The position numbers and the translations under genes were made by a program. DNA of 64,000 bases from Cordylochernes scorpioides (taxonomy: Eukaryota; Arthropoda; Arachnida; Pseudoscorpiones; Chernetidae), in contig CP092879.1 in assembly GCA_030710605.1 (NCBI GenBank), positions 47,264,576 to 47,328,575 on the forward strand, given 5' to 3'. Below the pieces are notes generated by a model that saw only the letters and a program-made list of their open reading frames with translations, did no database searches and was not told where the DNA came from. This document shows, in pieces, positions 33,002-43,870 of this stretch (position 1 is its first letter; the number at the start of each line of letters is the position of its first letter).

Positions 33002-33270
33002 ATATAAATACAAAAAAAAATTCAGCAATTCATTCAACTCAATCTAAAAAAATATTCAAAACAAGCAATTTTAAGATAACACCATATGTAAAACAGTCGG
33101 CCAAGAAAACAACAACGATATTACATCTTTCTCACATATTCACACACAATCTCGATTAATAATTAAAACTAATCTTTAACATTGTTTATTATACTTCATA
33201 ATATATAATATTCGTTAGGCAAACTTTCACTCGGATAAAACCCGGGCGAAGCCTGGTACACATCCGCTAG

Positions 33271-35824
33271 TAATATAATATATGAAATAAAATGAAATAT
33301 AATATATATAATATAAAAAATAATAAAATATTGAATAAGAAAATGTAAACATAATATATATTTGTGCGCTGAAGGTTCAAGGTTTAGTATTTCAGTTAAG
33401 CTTTCAATCTTATCCAGTCTGGAATCACGAGTTGGTCACTGGGTAATATTCGTCTATCCCGATCCTACAGGAGGATGGGTTCCCTCTTGTGTGCTGGATT
33501 CCTCAAATTATAATACTCCCTCAACCCAGATGGGAACGTCATTTAGAATCTTGGTCAAATGGAGCATAGCCCAGACCTCTATTAAACTACACAGTCCATT
33601 TAAATCTAGGGTGACAACCGTATGAAGAGAATTTTTTCTGTTTGGCAGAGCGACTAATCAATTTCTCCTATTTTGTTTGCGGCTCCATTTACCTTGTCTC
33701 TGGGGTGTGCACAGTTCAGCTACCTCTCCCCCTTCCAAGAAATTCATATTACTTTCATCTACTAATATACTCTTTATTCATTGACCTGAATCCTATTAAT
33801 CTACATCTTAACAATTTGAATCTCATCAATCTGAAATTTTGGTTCTTTTACAAATTCCTTCAGAATTCTACTCCCTGTATAACTGTACTTAATTCTACTG
33901 TCCTCAATACAACACTTCTAAAACTTTGACTCATTGGCTCGTTCTGGCGTCTCGTTCGCGGTCCTTGTAGTTAACTAATACTTTAAAATCTTATCCTAAC
34001 ATGGAACGAGTTTATACTCGTTGAAGGTCCTATTAAATACTTATTCTGCCTCTCGAATCGGTCTTATGCTCGAATTCATTCCAACAAAACGTATGGCAGG
34101 GCGAATCCTTTATTAGAAGAAAATTTCCGCTAGCTATGGGGAATCAAACTGGTACCAAAAAAAAATATCAATAGACGGAAACTACTTCGTCTAGAATAAC
34201 TGGGCAATCTCTGCCTACATGCCAATCTTACAGGACCTCCCGTCTGAAACACCCTCGCTCCAGCCACGCTAAAAGCGTCGAAAACTACGGTGTCAGATCA
34301 GTTACTCAAGGTCGCGCCGTTATGCCCCAGGCTATACGGCATGGCTAAAACAAATCCCCCATCCTGCATAAAATTCAATCTATACCTCTTCGCTTCCTCT
34401 TGCGAGGAGGAGATGAGTGGGCTGTCGGCTTGATCCTTGCCTCCCACTATCCCCAAGTCTGAGGGTCGGGATAGGGATCATTTATCCACAATCCTTAGAA
34501 TTCAAGCTAAACTAAAATAAAAGAAAATCAAAGGAAAATTATACCCCCTAACGAGGGACCTAACAAAAGGGAGCGAATATTTTCTAACTAGATAGAGTTG
34601 TAGTTGTCCTGTGAGGCTTCCGATCCTAACAAATAAAGAAATCAAAATTAAACAAAAGATCATATTAGAGTCCTTAACCCTATTCTAATGTATTTTGGGC
34701 TCACAATATAATAGTTTTTAACCTTCACATCATTTATTCCACTTCGCATTCATACAAAAAGAAAAAAAACTCAGTCACTGTGGGCATTCATTCTAAAGTT
34801 AAAAGCTGCTATAGAAGCCAAAATACTCAATTATCATTCTCAATAAGCCTTAACACAATAATGAAATATTCCAGGACAAAAATGTGAAATCAAATAAAAA
34901 TGATAAAAATAAAAAAATTGGGAACTAAAGCCCTAGGTTATTCAGAAGAAATGCCTCTGTACAAGCTCTATATAAACTAATACATTATACTCACTAAATG
35001 GTTGTTAACAATAATTGTTGACAAGTCTAAGTAATCTGGAAGCTAACCTACCTAAAAAAAAAAACTCTGTAACTTCAAAACTGCCCTTGCTTTGACACTA
35101 AGCGACTATTCACGACAATTCTATGAAGACACACGCAGAATATAAGGGTGAATAAAGAACCATTAAACGTGACACCTCATAAAAGGCGGGTTGAGTCACC
35201 CCCCTAGCCACCGTGGGTGAAGTCGCTTTCTTCTTACCTCGTCGTGCGTCTGCCCCCCTTTGCAGTAGTCCGACCTCAACACTCTATTGAAAGATGGATT
35301 TATAGGGTTTATGATTCACTACTCAACACTAACATTCTCAATTGCTTTCCAAGGATCGACTACAGTCTGGGCCTACTTGACTTCTACCCCTATACTTCAC
35401 AACTTCATTCTGAGAGATTGACTTTTCATGTCCTCATTAGAAACCTATTTCAAAGCTACTACCTGAAAGCCAGGGATTATAGGGTTTCTGAATACCCAAC
35501 ACAAGCCATAGGATGCCTATTAGGTTTGTTGTTTTAGACATAGCCCCCCCTCTAAGTTGTGATTTCCTACACCTTCCTTCACCTATTACTCCCGATAATA
35601 ACCAAAATTCAGATTTACACTAAATAATTCACAATGGTATACATTATTCTCACTGGTCTTTGAAACTCGGGATTTAACAAGAAATAGTTTGTATAGAAAA
35701 AAAAATCCTAATGAAGTTTTCACCTTGAGAAAAAAAAAAAGGTTTAAAAGAAAAAAAAAAGATTGAAATCTCTAAACTTCTCATTCTATTGAGCTGATTC
35801 TCCGTACACACTCCAAAATCCTAG
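33271..35824 (-). other. Gypsy A interior, non-coding
   Basis: 33271-35059 duplicates 8284-10075; 35060-35824 is single-copy. No ORF carries a recognisable domain on either strand. It lies between the Pol C-terminus of Gypsy A and its 3' LTR, so it is the unusually long 3' untranslated part of that element or holds unrecognised insertions. Confidence 0.5.
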
Positions 35825-35992
35825 TTAGTGGCGACAGTCTAAGCAGAATTTACACTGTGTGGGCCTTTTCACCCTTGTAGACCTGCGTAAAGTTAAACTG
35901 TCCTCACTAACTCTGTCAATTTCCCCTCGTCTCATTACTTCTGAGTTCGCTCTGGTTGTCACCCCTTGTGGAACCACTACATTAACGGACCT
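35825..35992 (-). pseudogene. Gypsy A Pol C-terminal tail
   Basis: A short minus-strand stretch ending the Pol of Gypsy A; it contains LRRSTRVKRPTQ, a common motif at the end of Gypsy Pol/integrase. It adjoins the 5-bp TSD (GACCT, 35988-35992) of the kinase-bearing LTR element, on whose other side (48092 onward) the rest of the integrase lies. Confidence 0.65.
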
Positions 35993-38818
35993 TGTTAAAA
36001 GTCGTAACATACAATATGTAAATATATTTTTGAATATATGACTAGAAATGTAGATTTTTATTAAATGTATAGAATTATTATTATGTAAATTTCCCTTTGT
36101 ATATAACTTAGCCGTGTTGTTGAAATAAAGAGTTTTCTTTTAGTAGAGCGAGAGCTTTACGGGTGTAGCCGCTAGTTTTGTCTTCATTATTCTTGATCAC
36201 CCGAGGCAGCCCAAATACAATTGTTGGGGCACGTTTTTGTAACCATACCCCAACAGAAGGTGTATGTATGATCAACATCAAATGGATACATGGCTTCCCT
36301 CCCACATAGACTTATAGACCACCTTTTTGCCCAGAAACCTAGACACTTGATGACACCAGACTTCCATGCCGAAAGCTGATGCCTGGTGGAGAAGAAGACA
36401 CCAGTGACATCCAGAGACATCCGCGCTGGAAGCTGTTGTACCATATGTACATATATGCCCCTCATTTAAAATTTAGGTAGAGGTGACCAGAAGAAATGGA
36501 GAAGGAAGATTTCTAAAAGACAGGGGGCCTTATAAATATCTTTCCCGAGAAAGGGAAGCATTGCATTACATGTGATGATGTATCTTTCCCGAGAACGGGT
36601 AGTATCGTCTTACAGTCCAAGTGAAAGGGGGCCTGGGTCGATTTTAGTTAAAGACGGGGGGGGGGGGGGGGGGCTTTATATATATCTTTCCCGAGAAAGG
36701 GGAGTGTTGTATTACAGTTCAGGAGAGGGGGCCTGGGTTGTCTGATGAAATTTTACACTAGTGCCGTGGCTGTTTCCCTTTTTAGACTTTTTTGTTTTGG
36801 TCGTCTGTGAAATTGTATACTGGAGCCGCTGGCCATTTCCATTGGTGTTTTCTTTCGACGAATGAAAATGCCAACCAATAGAAACTTTGGCGCGAGCAGC
36901 GAATGAAAATGGACAGAGGCAAGGATAAAAGAGGGTTTCTTTGCCAAAGGAAGGCAGATTCAATCTGAGTCGCTCAGTGAGAGGACAGTCTTCAGTCGGG
37001 AGGAGACCAGACTTTTGCCGGCTTTCAGGAAAAGGTAAGCCTCTTTACCATTATGGCTTAGCGCCCCCCTTTTGAGTAGAAACTAACTTAGATTTCGCAT
37101 GGGCCCTAAAGGGCTTTAAGTAACTTAAAAGGAATGATAGGGTTCTTATATTTTTTTGTCTCGCCAGAATAGATGGAGATCTAGGCTTTCCCCTTTATAA
37201 AAGGCGAATTTGTAACTTCTAGTCACCTCTATCTAGATCACTATATAAATAGCATACCTCGCCAGTATAGAAATGTTCCCTAACTTTACTTGTTTTTTTT
37301 TAAATAAATGTCTAGTATATAACTTATATGGAGATTTTTTTTTGTTTCCCCTCATACATATTTCATTCTTTTGTTTTATGGTGCTACCCCCCCCCCCCCC
37401 CCCACACATCTTATTATTACAAATTGTACTGAAATATAGAACTACCGGCTCTAATGGAATGGAGTTGTGTTTGTACCTTAATGTGATACTTTAATACAGA
37501 AACAGCGGTAAATACGATTTTACCCACCTTGAGGGTATCTCTTTGTCAGGTTTTAGTAATATTTGTATTTTCATATGAGGAATTTGCCCTTCTTCCACTG
37601 TTTAAATGAAATATTGTATGATTCTTACCTATTTGGGGGGAATGTTACTAATAATCAAGTCTTCTAATAATTGCTGGCCAACATACATTGTCGAACGTGC
37701 CTGCCAAAGAAGCCAGTTCTCCTGTCTGCGATTCAGTATGTTTTTCCATCATATCTACCATTATACTATTCGTTGATTTATTTTAGTAAGATCCATGCTG
37801 CCTTATACTCATTAGATTGTTCTCTTCGCGATATTTATTGAAACCCCTTTGTTTCAAATATATTAGAAATGTTAATGTTAATAGTATAGGTTTATAGCTT
37901 TTGCTTGTGCTCATTGCCTATTTTGTTAGGTTTTGGTATAATCTTTATAAATAGAGTCTTTCCATACATCCAGATAGTGACCTAATTCAACACATTTGTT
38001 GAATCTTTGCTATAAAATCGGAATTAAAGGTGTACCTACACGTTTGATCATATTATTACTGGTAAAATCTGGACCTGGTACTTCCTTGATATTTAAATTT
38101 GAAATAATATTTTCAACACCATATATTTCTATAAAAAAATGTTAATTTGGTCTTATATTCAGGTTTATAGTTTTTAATAATAACATGCTCATCATTATCT
38201 GAGATCCCTTAAAGTTGTTGGATGATATCAGAGAATTTGAAACTATATGGGCTTGTCACTGACCCGAGTCCGTTAGTCTGTAGAGACGGCCAATAGACGG
38301 CGATCAATTCCAGCGTCTATTTTGATGGGAGAGCCGACCACTATTTTATAGATCATTTAATTTATTGTAGGAACAAAAATAATTCAACATTTCCCTCCTT
38401 TTTTTTTTTCAAGTACACGTGAGTCTTAGTTTAATGAGGAATCTCTTTACACATCTGTCCTAAACTTTCCTCACTATATCTTTTGTGTATGAATCTATTT
38501 ACAATTGATCTGTAGAGATTATAGAGATCTATTGCTATAATTTCCCTCTCTGAAATAGCTCCCAGCGTCTTCAGTGGGTTGCTAAACCTTCAGACAAGTG
38601 TATTGAGGGAAAGTAGTAAAAGGATAAATTTGTACTAGAATTTTCGCAGATAAAAGATGAGCTTGGAGCGAGAATAGGAAGCATTGCATTACATGTGAGG
38701 ATGTAGGGACACATGTCGATAGTGCGTAACGGGAGGAACCCAACACAATCAAGACTTTGGGTAAAAGTCTTACTTGTTGAGAGGAGGTTTCTTTGGTTTG
38801 ACCTGCCATACCTCAACA
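35993..38818 (+). repeat. 5' LTR of the kinase-bearing element, split by a solo LTR
   Basis: LTR sequence is 35993-36221 plus 38750-38818. Between them is a Gypsy A-family solo LTR with TSD CAAT. The undisturbed sequence is seen in the 3' LTR at 47818-48091. Confidence 0.9.
36222..38745 (+). repeat. Solo LTR of the Gypsy A family, diverged, plus orientation
   Basis: It begins TGTTGGGGCACG and ends CCCAACA, with TSD CAAT at 36218-36221 and 38746-38749. It matches the Gypsy A LTR in reverse orientation over most of its length but is visibly more diverged (several per cent). It retains the LINE-RT-derived block, lacks the MITE, and carries homopolymer G (36658-36673) and C (37388-37402) runs. 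CCAAT (36874-36878), GATAAAAGAG (36923-36932) and a GTAAGC splice donor (37035) are conserved. A lone LTR with a TSD indicates LTR-LTR recombination. Confidence 0.85.
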
Positions 38819-38855
38819 TTTAGTGGCGTCCCCGGGTGGGCTGCTTGGGCAGGTC

Positions 38856-39110
38856 AGGTTGAAGAAGCTCAAGAGGCTCAAGGGAACAGAAGTTGAAGAA
38901 GCTCAAAGGCTCAAGGGAATAGAAGTTGAAGAAGCTCAAAAGCTCAAGGGAATAGAAGTTGAAGAAGCTCAAGAAGCTCAAGGGAACAGAAGAAGCTCAA
39001 GGGGCTCAAGGGAATAGAAGTTGAAGAAGCTCAAAAGCTCAAGGGAACAGAAGTTGAAGAAGCTAAAGAGGCTCAAGGGAATAGAAGTTAAAGAAGTCTA
39101 AAGGACTCAA
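38856..39110 (+). repeat. 36-bp tandem repeats in the element leader
   Basis: About seven imperfect units of the type GAAGTTGAAGAAGCTCAA followed by AGGCTCAAGGGAATA. They lie between the primer-binding site and the ATG at 39121 and are purine-rich on the plus strand. One frame is open through part of them, but the real ORF start is more likely 39121. Confidence 0.8.
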
Positions 39111-39120
39111 AGAAGCTAAG

Positions 39121-40803
39121 ATGGAGGAGGTGAACAAAAGACGTCGTAGGGCGGCGAGAGACCACTTCACAAGATTAATTAATGATTTGGATATCGAACT
39201 GAAAGAGCCTTCAATTGATAATATAAGGGTGGATGCAAAATTCGATAGGATAGAGGTTCTCTATGGAGAACTTGTGAATCTAAACGTGCTATGCCAGTCA
39301 GTCCTATTAGCCAAAGATGAGACTACTGACGAAGAAGTCTCTAGGGAATTTCAGGAATGTGAAAAATACATCTGGGAGAAATTTATTATGGAGCGAAGAG
39401 TTAGGGCTTTGCGTGAGCAGGGGAAAGATGTTCTTTCTACTGGTGGTGGAAATAGAGATGCAGATTTAAAGAATAAAGGAGATCTACAAAAATTTAAGAG
39501 CAACCCAGGGGATTGGCTCTCAGGGTGGGGGCAATTTGATAAAATTAATGCTAATGGAAAAAATAAAGACGTAGATCAAAAGAATAGGGAAGATTCTGGA
39601 GTTGAGTCCAAAGGCGATAGAATAAAGAATTCTGAAGCGAAGCCTAAGGGCACAGGAATAAAGGATTCTGAAGATGAGCCTAAGGGCGACGGACTAAAGG
39701 ATTCTGAAGCAGAGCCTAAGGGCGACGGAGATGAAGTAAAAGAATCTGAAGGTCAAACAGCAGGAGATGAAGGCGACGGAAAAAAGGATTCTGAAGCTGA
39801 GCTCAAAGGCGGAGTAAAGGATTCAGAAGCGGCAGTTAAATGCAATGAAGTGAAGGATTCTGAAACTGCAGTTGATAGCTTTGTAGGTGTGAAGGAAGCT
39901 GAGGCTAAAGTTCAAGCATCGAGGAAATTGGTGGAAGCAAGACCAACTGGAGATACGGAATCTAAAATAAAGGGTAATTATAGGGAAACAGAAGCCCAAG
40001 GTTTGAAAATCATAAATAAATCTGATTATGCAGAGAATGGGGACGATAAATGCAACGGGGGAAAAGATCATGATGGAAATGAAGCGAAAAATATAAATGA
40101 GGAACAGGGTACTGATTTAAAGGTGGCAGAAGAAGAGTTAGATGTAGAACAGGGTACTGATTTAAAGGTGGCAGAAGAAGAGTTAGATGCAGAACAGGGT
40201 ACTGATTTAAAGGTGGCAGAAGAAGAGTTAGATGCAAAACAGGGTACTGATTTAAAGGTGGCAGAAGAAAAGTTAGATGCAGAACAGGGTACTGATTTAA
40301 AGGTAGAAGAAAAGCTAGATACGGAACAGGGTGCTGATTCAAAGGTGGCAGAAGAAAAGCTAGATGTAGAACAGGGTACTGAATCAAAGGTGGAAGAAAA
40401 CCTAGATGCAGAACAAGGTACTGAATCAAAGGTGGAAGGAAAAATTATTGATCCAAAGGATTGGTTGAATGATGGGTTCATCGAAGGAGTTGATGAAATT
40501 CCACCTGAGGGAAAAGGATACTGGTTTCCTGATCGCCCTGTATTTGGGTGTGAGTCCGAAACGACGCCTATAAGGCCAGTATTTGACAACGCTTCCGGTC
40601 GGGGACACGGCGGACTCGCCTTAAGACGGTATTTGAAGAGGAGACCCAATCTACTGAGGAGAATCCCGGAGATAGGGATAAAATTTCGGGAGAATAAGTT
40701 CGGAGTTTTGGCCGACATGAGAAGGTATTTCCGGCTGATGGCGATCAGGGAAAATGATTGGGACTACCTTAGATTTCTTTGGAAGAAAAAAATGGACAAC
40801 TGA
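39121..40803 (+). CDS. Bel/Pao Gag N-terminus fused to acidic repeats and an RT fragment
   Basis: A 560-codon ORF. Residues 1-105 align by eye with the N-terminus of Bel/Pao Gag (RDHFTRLINDLDIELKE against RARFTKAFNELETEIKK). Residues about 115-142 match the next Gag block (LQKFKSNPGDWLSGWGQF against LEFKKFGGEPREWITFWSQF). Residues about 150-440 are highly charged with repeats (SEAEPKGDG-type, then EQGTDLKVAEEELDA-type). The last 110 residues match Bel/Pao RT (WFPDRPVF, TTPIRPVFDNAS, GVLADMRRYFRL). The long uninterrupted frame through repeats suggests the fusion was translated. It is unlikely to have RT activity; it may serve as a Gag-like or RNA-binding product. Confidence 0.8.
   Translation: MEEVNKRRRRAARDHFTRLINDLDIELKEPSIDNIRVDAKFDRIEVLYGELVNLNVLCQSVLLAKDETTDEEVSREFQECEKYIWEKFIMERRVRALREQGKDVLSTGGGNRDADLKNKGDLQKFKSNPGDWLSGWGQFDKINANGKNKDVDQKNREDSGVESKGDRIKNSEAKPKGTGIKDSEDEPKGDGLKDSEAEPKGDGDEVKESEGQTAGDEGDGKKDSEAELKGGVKDSEAAVKCNEVKDSETAVDSFVGVKEAEAKVQASRKLVEARPTGDTESKIKGNYRETEAQGLKIINKSDYAENGDDKCNGGKDHDGNEAKNINEEQGTDLKVAEEELDVEQGTDLKVAEEELDAEQGTDLKVAEEELDAKQGTDLKVAEEKLDAEQGTDLKVEEKLDTEQGADSKVAEEKLDVEQGTESKVEENLDAEQGTESKVEGKIIDPKDWLNDGFIEGVDEIPPEGKGYWFPDRPVFGCESETTPIRPVFDNASGRGHGGLALRRYLKRRPNLLRRIPEIGIKFRENKFGVLADMRRYFRLMAIRENDWDYLRFLWKKKMDN
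40098..40440 (+). repeat. In-frame 45-bp tandem repeat (acidic 15-residue unit)
   Basis: About eight units encoding EQGTDLKVAEEELDA variants, some shortened in frame. All length changes are multiples of three, consistent with a frame that was kept open while the array expanded. Confidence 0.9.
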
Positions 40804-41097
40804 TGGTTTTTGGGAGGGAAATGGTTGTAGTGACGTTTTTGGTTGAGTGCCCCGTGCCTCAAAATCCGGAGGAAAAAGTCAAAGGTGTCTACAGGGAAGA
40901 CACAGGTGTCCGGAAGAAAGGACGAAGATGTCTACAGAGGTAAGACGACGCCTCTTCGTCCTGTTTTCGATGTTTCCAACGCTGATTCCAAGAGGGCCTC
41001 TGCCACTTCCTCCCAAAACAAGAAGTCAAGGATGAAATCCATGGACCTGGATGTTGAGGCCTTGTGTACAGTCTTTCAGTAACAGAGCTGGGAAGGC
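40804..41097 (+). other. Linker with a second short RT-like motif
   Basis: A frame from 40843 to 41082 contains KTTPLRPVFDVSNADSKRA, a second match to the TTPxRPVFD block of Bel/Pao RT about 390 bp after the first. This suggests a partial internal duplication of RT sequence. No other domain is seen. Confidence 0.5.
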
Positions 41098-41452
41098 TTG
41101 ATTTTGGAACAGTTAATTGGAAGCGGGAAGAATGAATCCAATTCGGACGATTCTATGTCATCCCATGCGAAAGAAGGCGATATACGTGTAGCATGGTATC
41201 CTGATGGTACAGAAGAAATTCTATACGAGAGGAAACTACGACTATTGGATAGAAATGTCAAAGTGGGTGAAGTCGTTTCAAAATCTGAAGGTGGTCAATT
41301 TTGGAATCTGTCGGAAGATTGATGTGGAGGTTACTGTTCAAGTAGTTGGAGCGAACAGAATCATTGCCAATATACCTGATGTAGATCTGGAACCATTGGA
41401 AGAATTGAGTATTGACCAAAGGGTAATATACAAAGGTTACTGGGAGCTGTAG
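41098..41452 (+). pseudogene. UBE2O-like fragment (captured)
   Basis: Two short open stretches read like the N-terminal SH3-like region of the ubiquitin-conjugating enzyme E2 O. One contains GDIRVAWYPDGTEEI and KLRLLDRNVKVGEVV, matching the family pattern VRVxWYPxG...KLxLxDRxV...VV. The next contains VTVQVVGANRIIANIP followed by DL, matching the AVKLIGTNxIIxxV...DL pattern. UBE2O is a cytosolic E2/E3 hybrid enzyme; the catalytic UBC domain is not present here. The segment lies inside an LTR element, so it is most simply a transduced piece of a host gene. The assignment is from remembered family patterns and needs a profile search. Confidence 0.5.
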
Positions 41453-41612
41453 ATGGAATTAAAGGTGTCTAAAGGAAGGACAAAGGTGTCTACAGAGAAG
41501 AGCTGTCTCCCGAGTAATAGGTGGCGGGAAGACCTGGTAGAGCTGGACAGCCTCCTTTGAGAGAGAGGACAAGATGGTGGCTCAGGACAAACTGGATAGA
41601 GAGATAAATTGA

Positions 41613-42488
41613 ATGGCAGTGTCGAGAATCTCAAGTGGACGGCTACTTGGTGAAATTCTTTCAAAATCTGAAAGCAGAAGCATAATGAGATTTGAGGAGC
41701 TCTTCTGGGGTAGAAAGTTAGTTCCTGTTGGAAAAGGCACATGGCCAAAATTGTTTTTGAGGGATGTTACGGATAATGGCGGATCTCCTGTTTATAGAAT
41801 TGAACAGATTTCTGAATATAGGAACCCTAATATTGATCATGGAGAAAGTTGGTCTTGTATTTCTCCTGGAGCGATTAAAAGGGAAATAAATATTTTTGAT
41901 GTTTTGGGAACCTTACAAGGTAGTGCTCAGGCCAATCTTTGTTATCCTGAAGATTTTTGGATTGTTTGTGATTTGGAATCTAAATATTTTTCAAATATTA
42001 AGGAAGATAGCGAAAAGGATCATAATTTGGATTTGAATCATATGAATTTATCTTATTTTGTAGTTTTTCGGTCTGAATATGGAGGGAAATCTCTAGGGAA
42101 AATATTGGAAAATGGAAAACTTTTGCCAGAACGATTAATGAGCATTCTTTGTCAGATTTGTATTTCGGTGAGTCATGCTGAGCAAAACATCGGGTTGGTT
42201 CACAATGATATAAGTCCCAGAGATATCTTGATACGGCCAACTTCTCAAAAGGTTTTGAACTACGACATTGAGGGAGAGAATTATGAAATCCCAACCAACA
42301 ACTGCATTGCCAAGTTGAAAGATTTTGAGATATCTCGACTCGTAAAGAATGATAGTCCAATTCCGAATGTTTTTTACGGGAATGGTTCTCAGCTAATTTG
42401 GACCCATAATGAAATGCGAGAATTTAACTCTGCTTATAAAATACGTACTGAATTTATTGATGAGATATTTGGGGAAAATTTTGATTGA
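41613..42488 (+). CDS. Haspin-like protein kinase ORF inside an LTR element
   Basis: A 291-codon ORF. Residues 148-158 (YFVVFRSEYGG) match the haspin hinge pattern, and a helix with SILCQICISVSHAEQNIGL follows. A catalytic-loop-like segment lies at 195-207 (LVHNDISPRDILI). Next comes the haspin hallmark at 213-227 (KVLNYDIEGENYEIP, compare LHYTLNGKSSTIP in haspin), then a DFG-region-like KDFEISRL at 236-243. Haspin phosphorylates histone H3 Thr3 in mitosis. The motifs are recognisable but not canonical, so activity is uncertain. The first ~25 residues resemble the preceding UBE2O-like stretch (GEILSKSES against GEVVSKSEG). No introns are seen, consistent with capture of a processed transcript. 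Confidence 0.65.
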   Translation: MAVSRISSGRLLGEILSKSESRSIMRFEELFWGRKLVPVGKGTWPKLFLRDVTDNGGSPVYRIEQISEYRNPNIDHGESWSCISPGAIKREINIFDVLGTLQGSAQANLCYPEDFWIVCDLESKYFSNIKEDSEKDHNLDLNHMNLSYFVVFRSEYGGKSLGKILENGKLLPERLMSILCQICISVSHAEQNIGLVHNDISPRDILIRPTSQKVLNYDIEGENYEIPTNNCIAKLKDFEISRLVKNDSPIPNVFYGNGSQLIWTHNEMREFNSAYKIRTEFIDEIFGENFD

Positions 42489-42749
42489 AGGAATTAATTC
42501 AAAGAACCAAGGCTAAAATGGCGAACAATATTTTTAGACGGGCATCATCAAAACATATATCTCTGGACGCTTATGGGGCAAACTCCGGTGGTGTGTAAGG
42601 AGAGGGTGCCGCAGTGTGCCGAGGAGAAGATGGTTTTCCTGGTTAAGAGCCTGGGCTCCCTGCAACGGTGTCCCACCTACCAAGATCCCCCCCATCACGG
42701 TGGAACGGATTTTTTCTTTCTTGTTTTACAAAAAAGAAAGGTGGGGGTA
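42489..42749 (+). promoter_or_regulatory. 3' non-coding region with polypurine tract
   Basis: No ORF with a family signature. It ends in the purine-rich AAAAAAGAAAGGTGGGGG (about 42730-42747) directly before the 3' LTR at 42750, as expected for the plus-strand primer site of an LTR element. Confidence 0.65.
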
Positions 42750-42774
42750 TGTTAAAAGTCGTAACATACAATAT

Positions 42775-43870
42775 AACTTGAATCATGAAAATTTCTCTTA
42801 TAGAACTGTAAAAAGATTATAAAAACGAAGAGAAAATTATTTATTTTTACTATACATGGGCTACGAGCTTTCGGGCAGCCTCGCCCTTCTACAGGTAAAG
42901 ATACATGGTGGCAAAAGGCTTTATATAAGATTCCATTTTAAAATATATTTGCATATAAGAAGAATATAGGACGGTTAAAATATAATTTAAAATAAGAAAT
43001 ATTTTGCAAATCTAAAACTATTGTATATGATATTTACAAATATGCTAATCATGTAATGTCATATGACAATCATTTGGCAAATTAGCAGATGGTTATACTA
43101 TGAACTATACAATGAAACCGGACAACGAATGTTCAACCCGCCATCAGCGGCCACATTGGTTTAATGGTTATTTAGGTTATTACATATGTCTTGGTATTGT
43201 GTAGGCAAATCTATGTGTCGGTTAATGCTGTTTTTTGATATGGATAATATGGCCTCTATGATCAGTCTTTGGTATTTATTGGAAATGTTATTGTATATGG
43301 TGGTGGGGGAAGTTAGATTGAATGAGTGGCCGGTGGTGTTAATATGATTGAAGATAAGCGACCTGTTGTCTCTGTTGGTAATGCATCTACCGTGTTCGGT
43401 CATCCTGATGGCCACGGACCTACCAGTCTCGCCTATGTAAGATGCACTGCAATCGTTACACGAGACTGAGTAGACCGAGCCACCAGAGGACCGAGCAACG
43501 GTAGATCTAGGTAATCTGGTGATAGGGTGTCTGAGGATGGCGCCGATGCTATTGCTATTAGTAAAGTGGGTGTTAACCCCGTGCGTTCTGAGGATGCGGG
43601 AGATGGCGACTGATTGGGTGGAAAAGGGAAGTATACAACTGTTTCTGGTGATTGCAGGGGGTCTAACGGAAGAAGGGTCAAATTTATACTTATGTATGAA
43701 ATGGGGGGGGTATTGGGACCGGGCCAACTGTTTAATGATTAGGGAAAATTCAATGGTTCTAAACAGTGGAAGGGAGCAGTGGGTGAACAATCTCTTGGTA
43801 AGAGTACGGACAGTATTTATTTTGTGCGATAGGGGACATGAAGATTTGTAGTCTGTATAAAATGTGGGAT
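42775..43870 (-). repeat. Penelope-like element, inverted 3' partial copy
   Basis: Reverse complement of about 46760-47805, including the last ~230 codons of the ORF (GIY-YIG module) and the 3' UTR. It meets the direct partial copy head to head at about 43870. Confidence 0.9.
42852..42895 (-). ncRNA. Hammerhead-like ribozyme motif (inverted copy)
   Basis: Reverse-complement copy of the motif at 47729-47770, with the same core boxes. Confidence 0.3.

Larger units (their letters stand above)
27393..33270 (+). mobile_element. Non-autonomous Helitron (copy 2) split by Gypsy B
   Basis: The same 478-bp Helitron as 7806-8283 (TC start at 27393, CTAG end at 33267-33270). It is interrupted by Gypsy B plus 4 bp of TSD: the total length of 5878 equals 478 + 5396 + 4. 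Confidence 0.8.
19596..35059 (+). repeat. Segmental duplication, copy 2 (contains Gypsy B)
   Basis: Colinear with 1-10075 apart from the insertion of Gypsy B (27606-33001). The homology begins at least at 19596, because copy 1 starts at the window edge, and ends in an A-run near 35054-35059. Beyond that, copy 2 continues into more of Gypsy A whereas copy 1 continues into a LINE. Confidence 0.9.

Noticed and set aside
33362-33929. Two plus-strand frames of 87 and 95 codons, also present at 8375-8942
   Set aside because: Low complexity and no domain; preserved in both copies only because of the recent duplication.
36655-36675. Long G run as a G-quadruplex signal
   Set aside because: A single homopolymer inside a decayed solo LTR; more likely slippage or sequencing length error.
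41613-42488. Native host haspin gene
   Set aside because: It lies between two matching LTRs with a TSD and next to Bel/Pao-derived sequence, and its motifs are not canonical.
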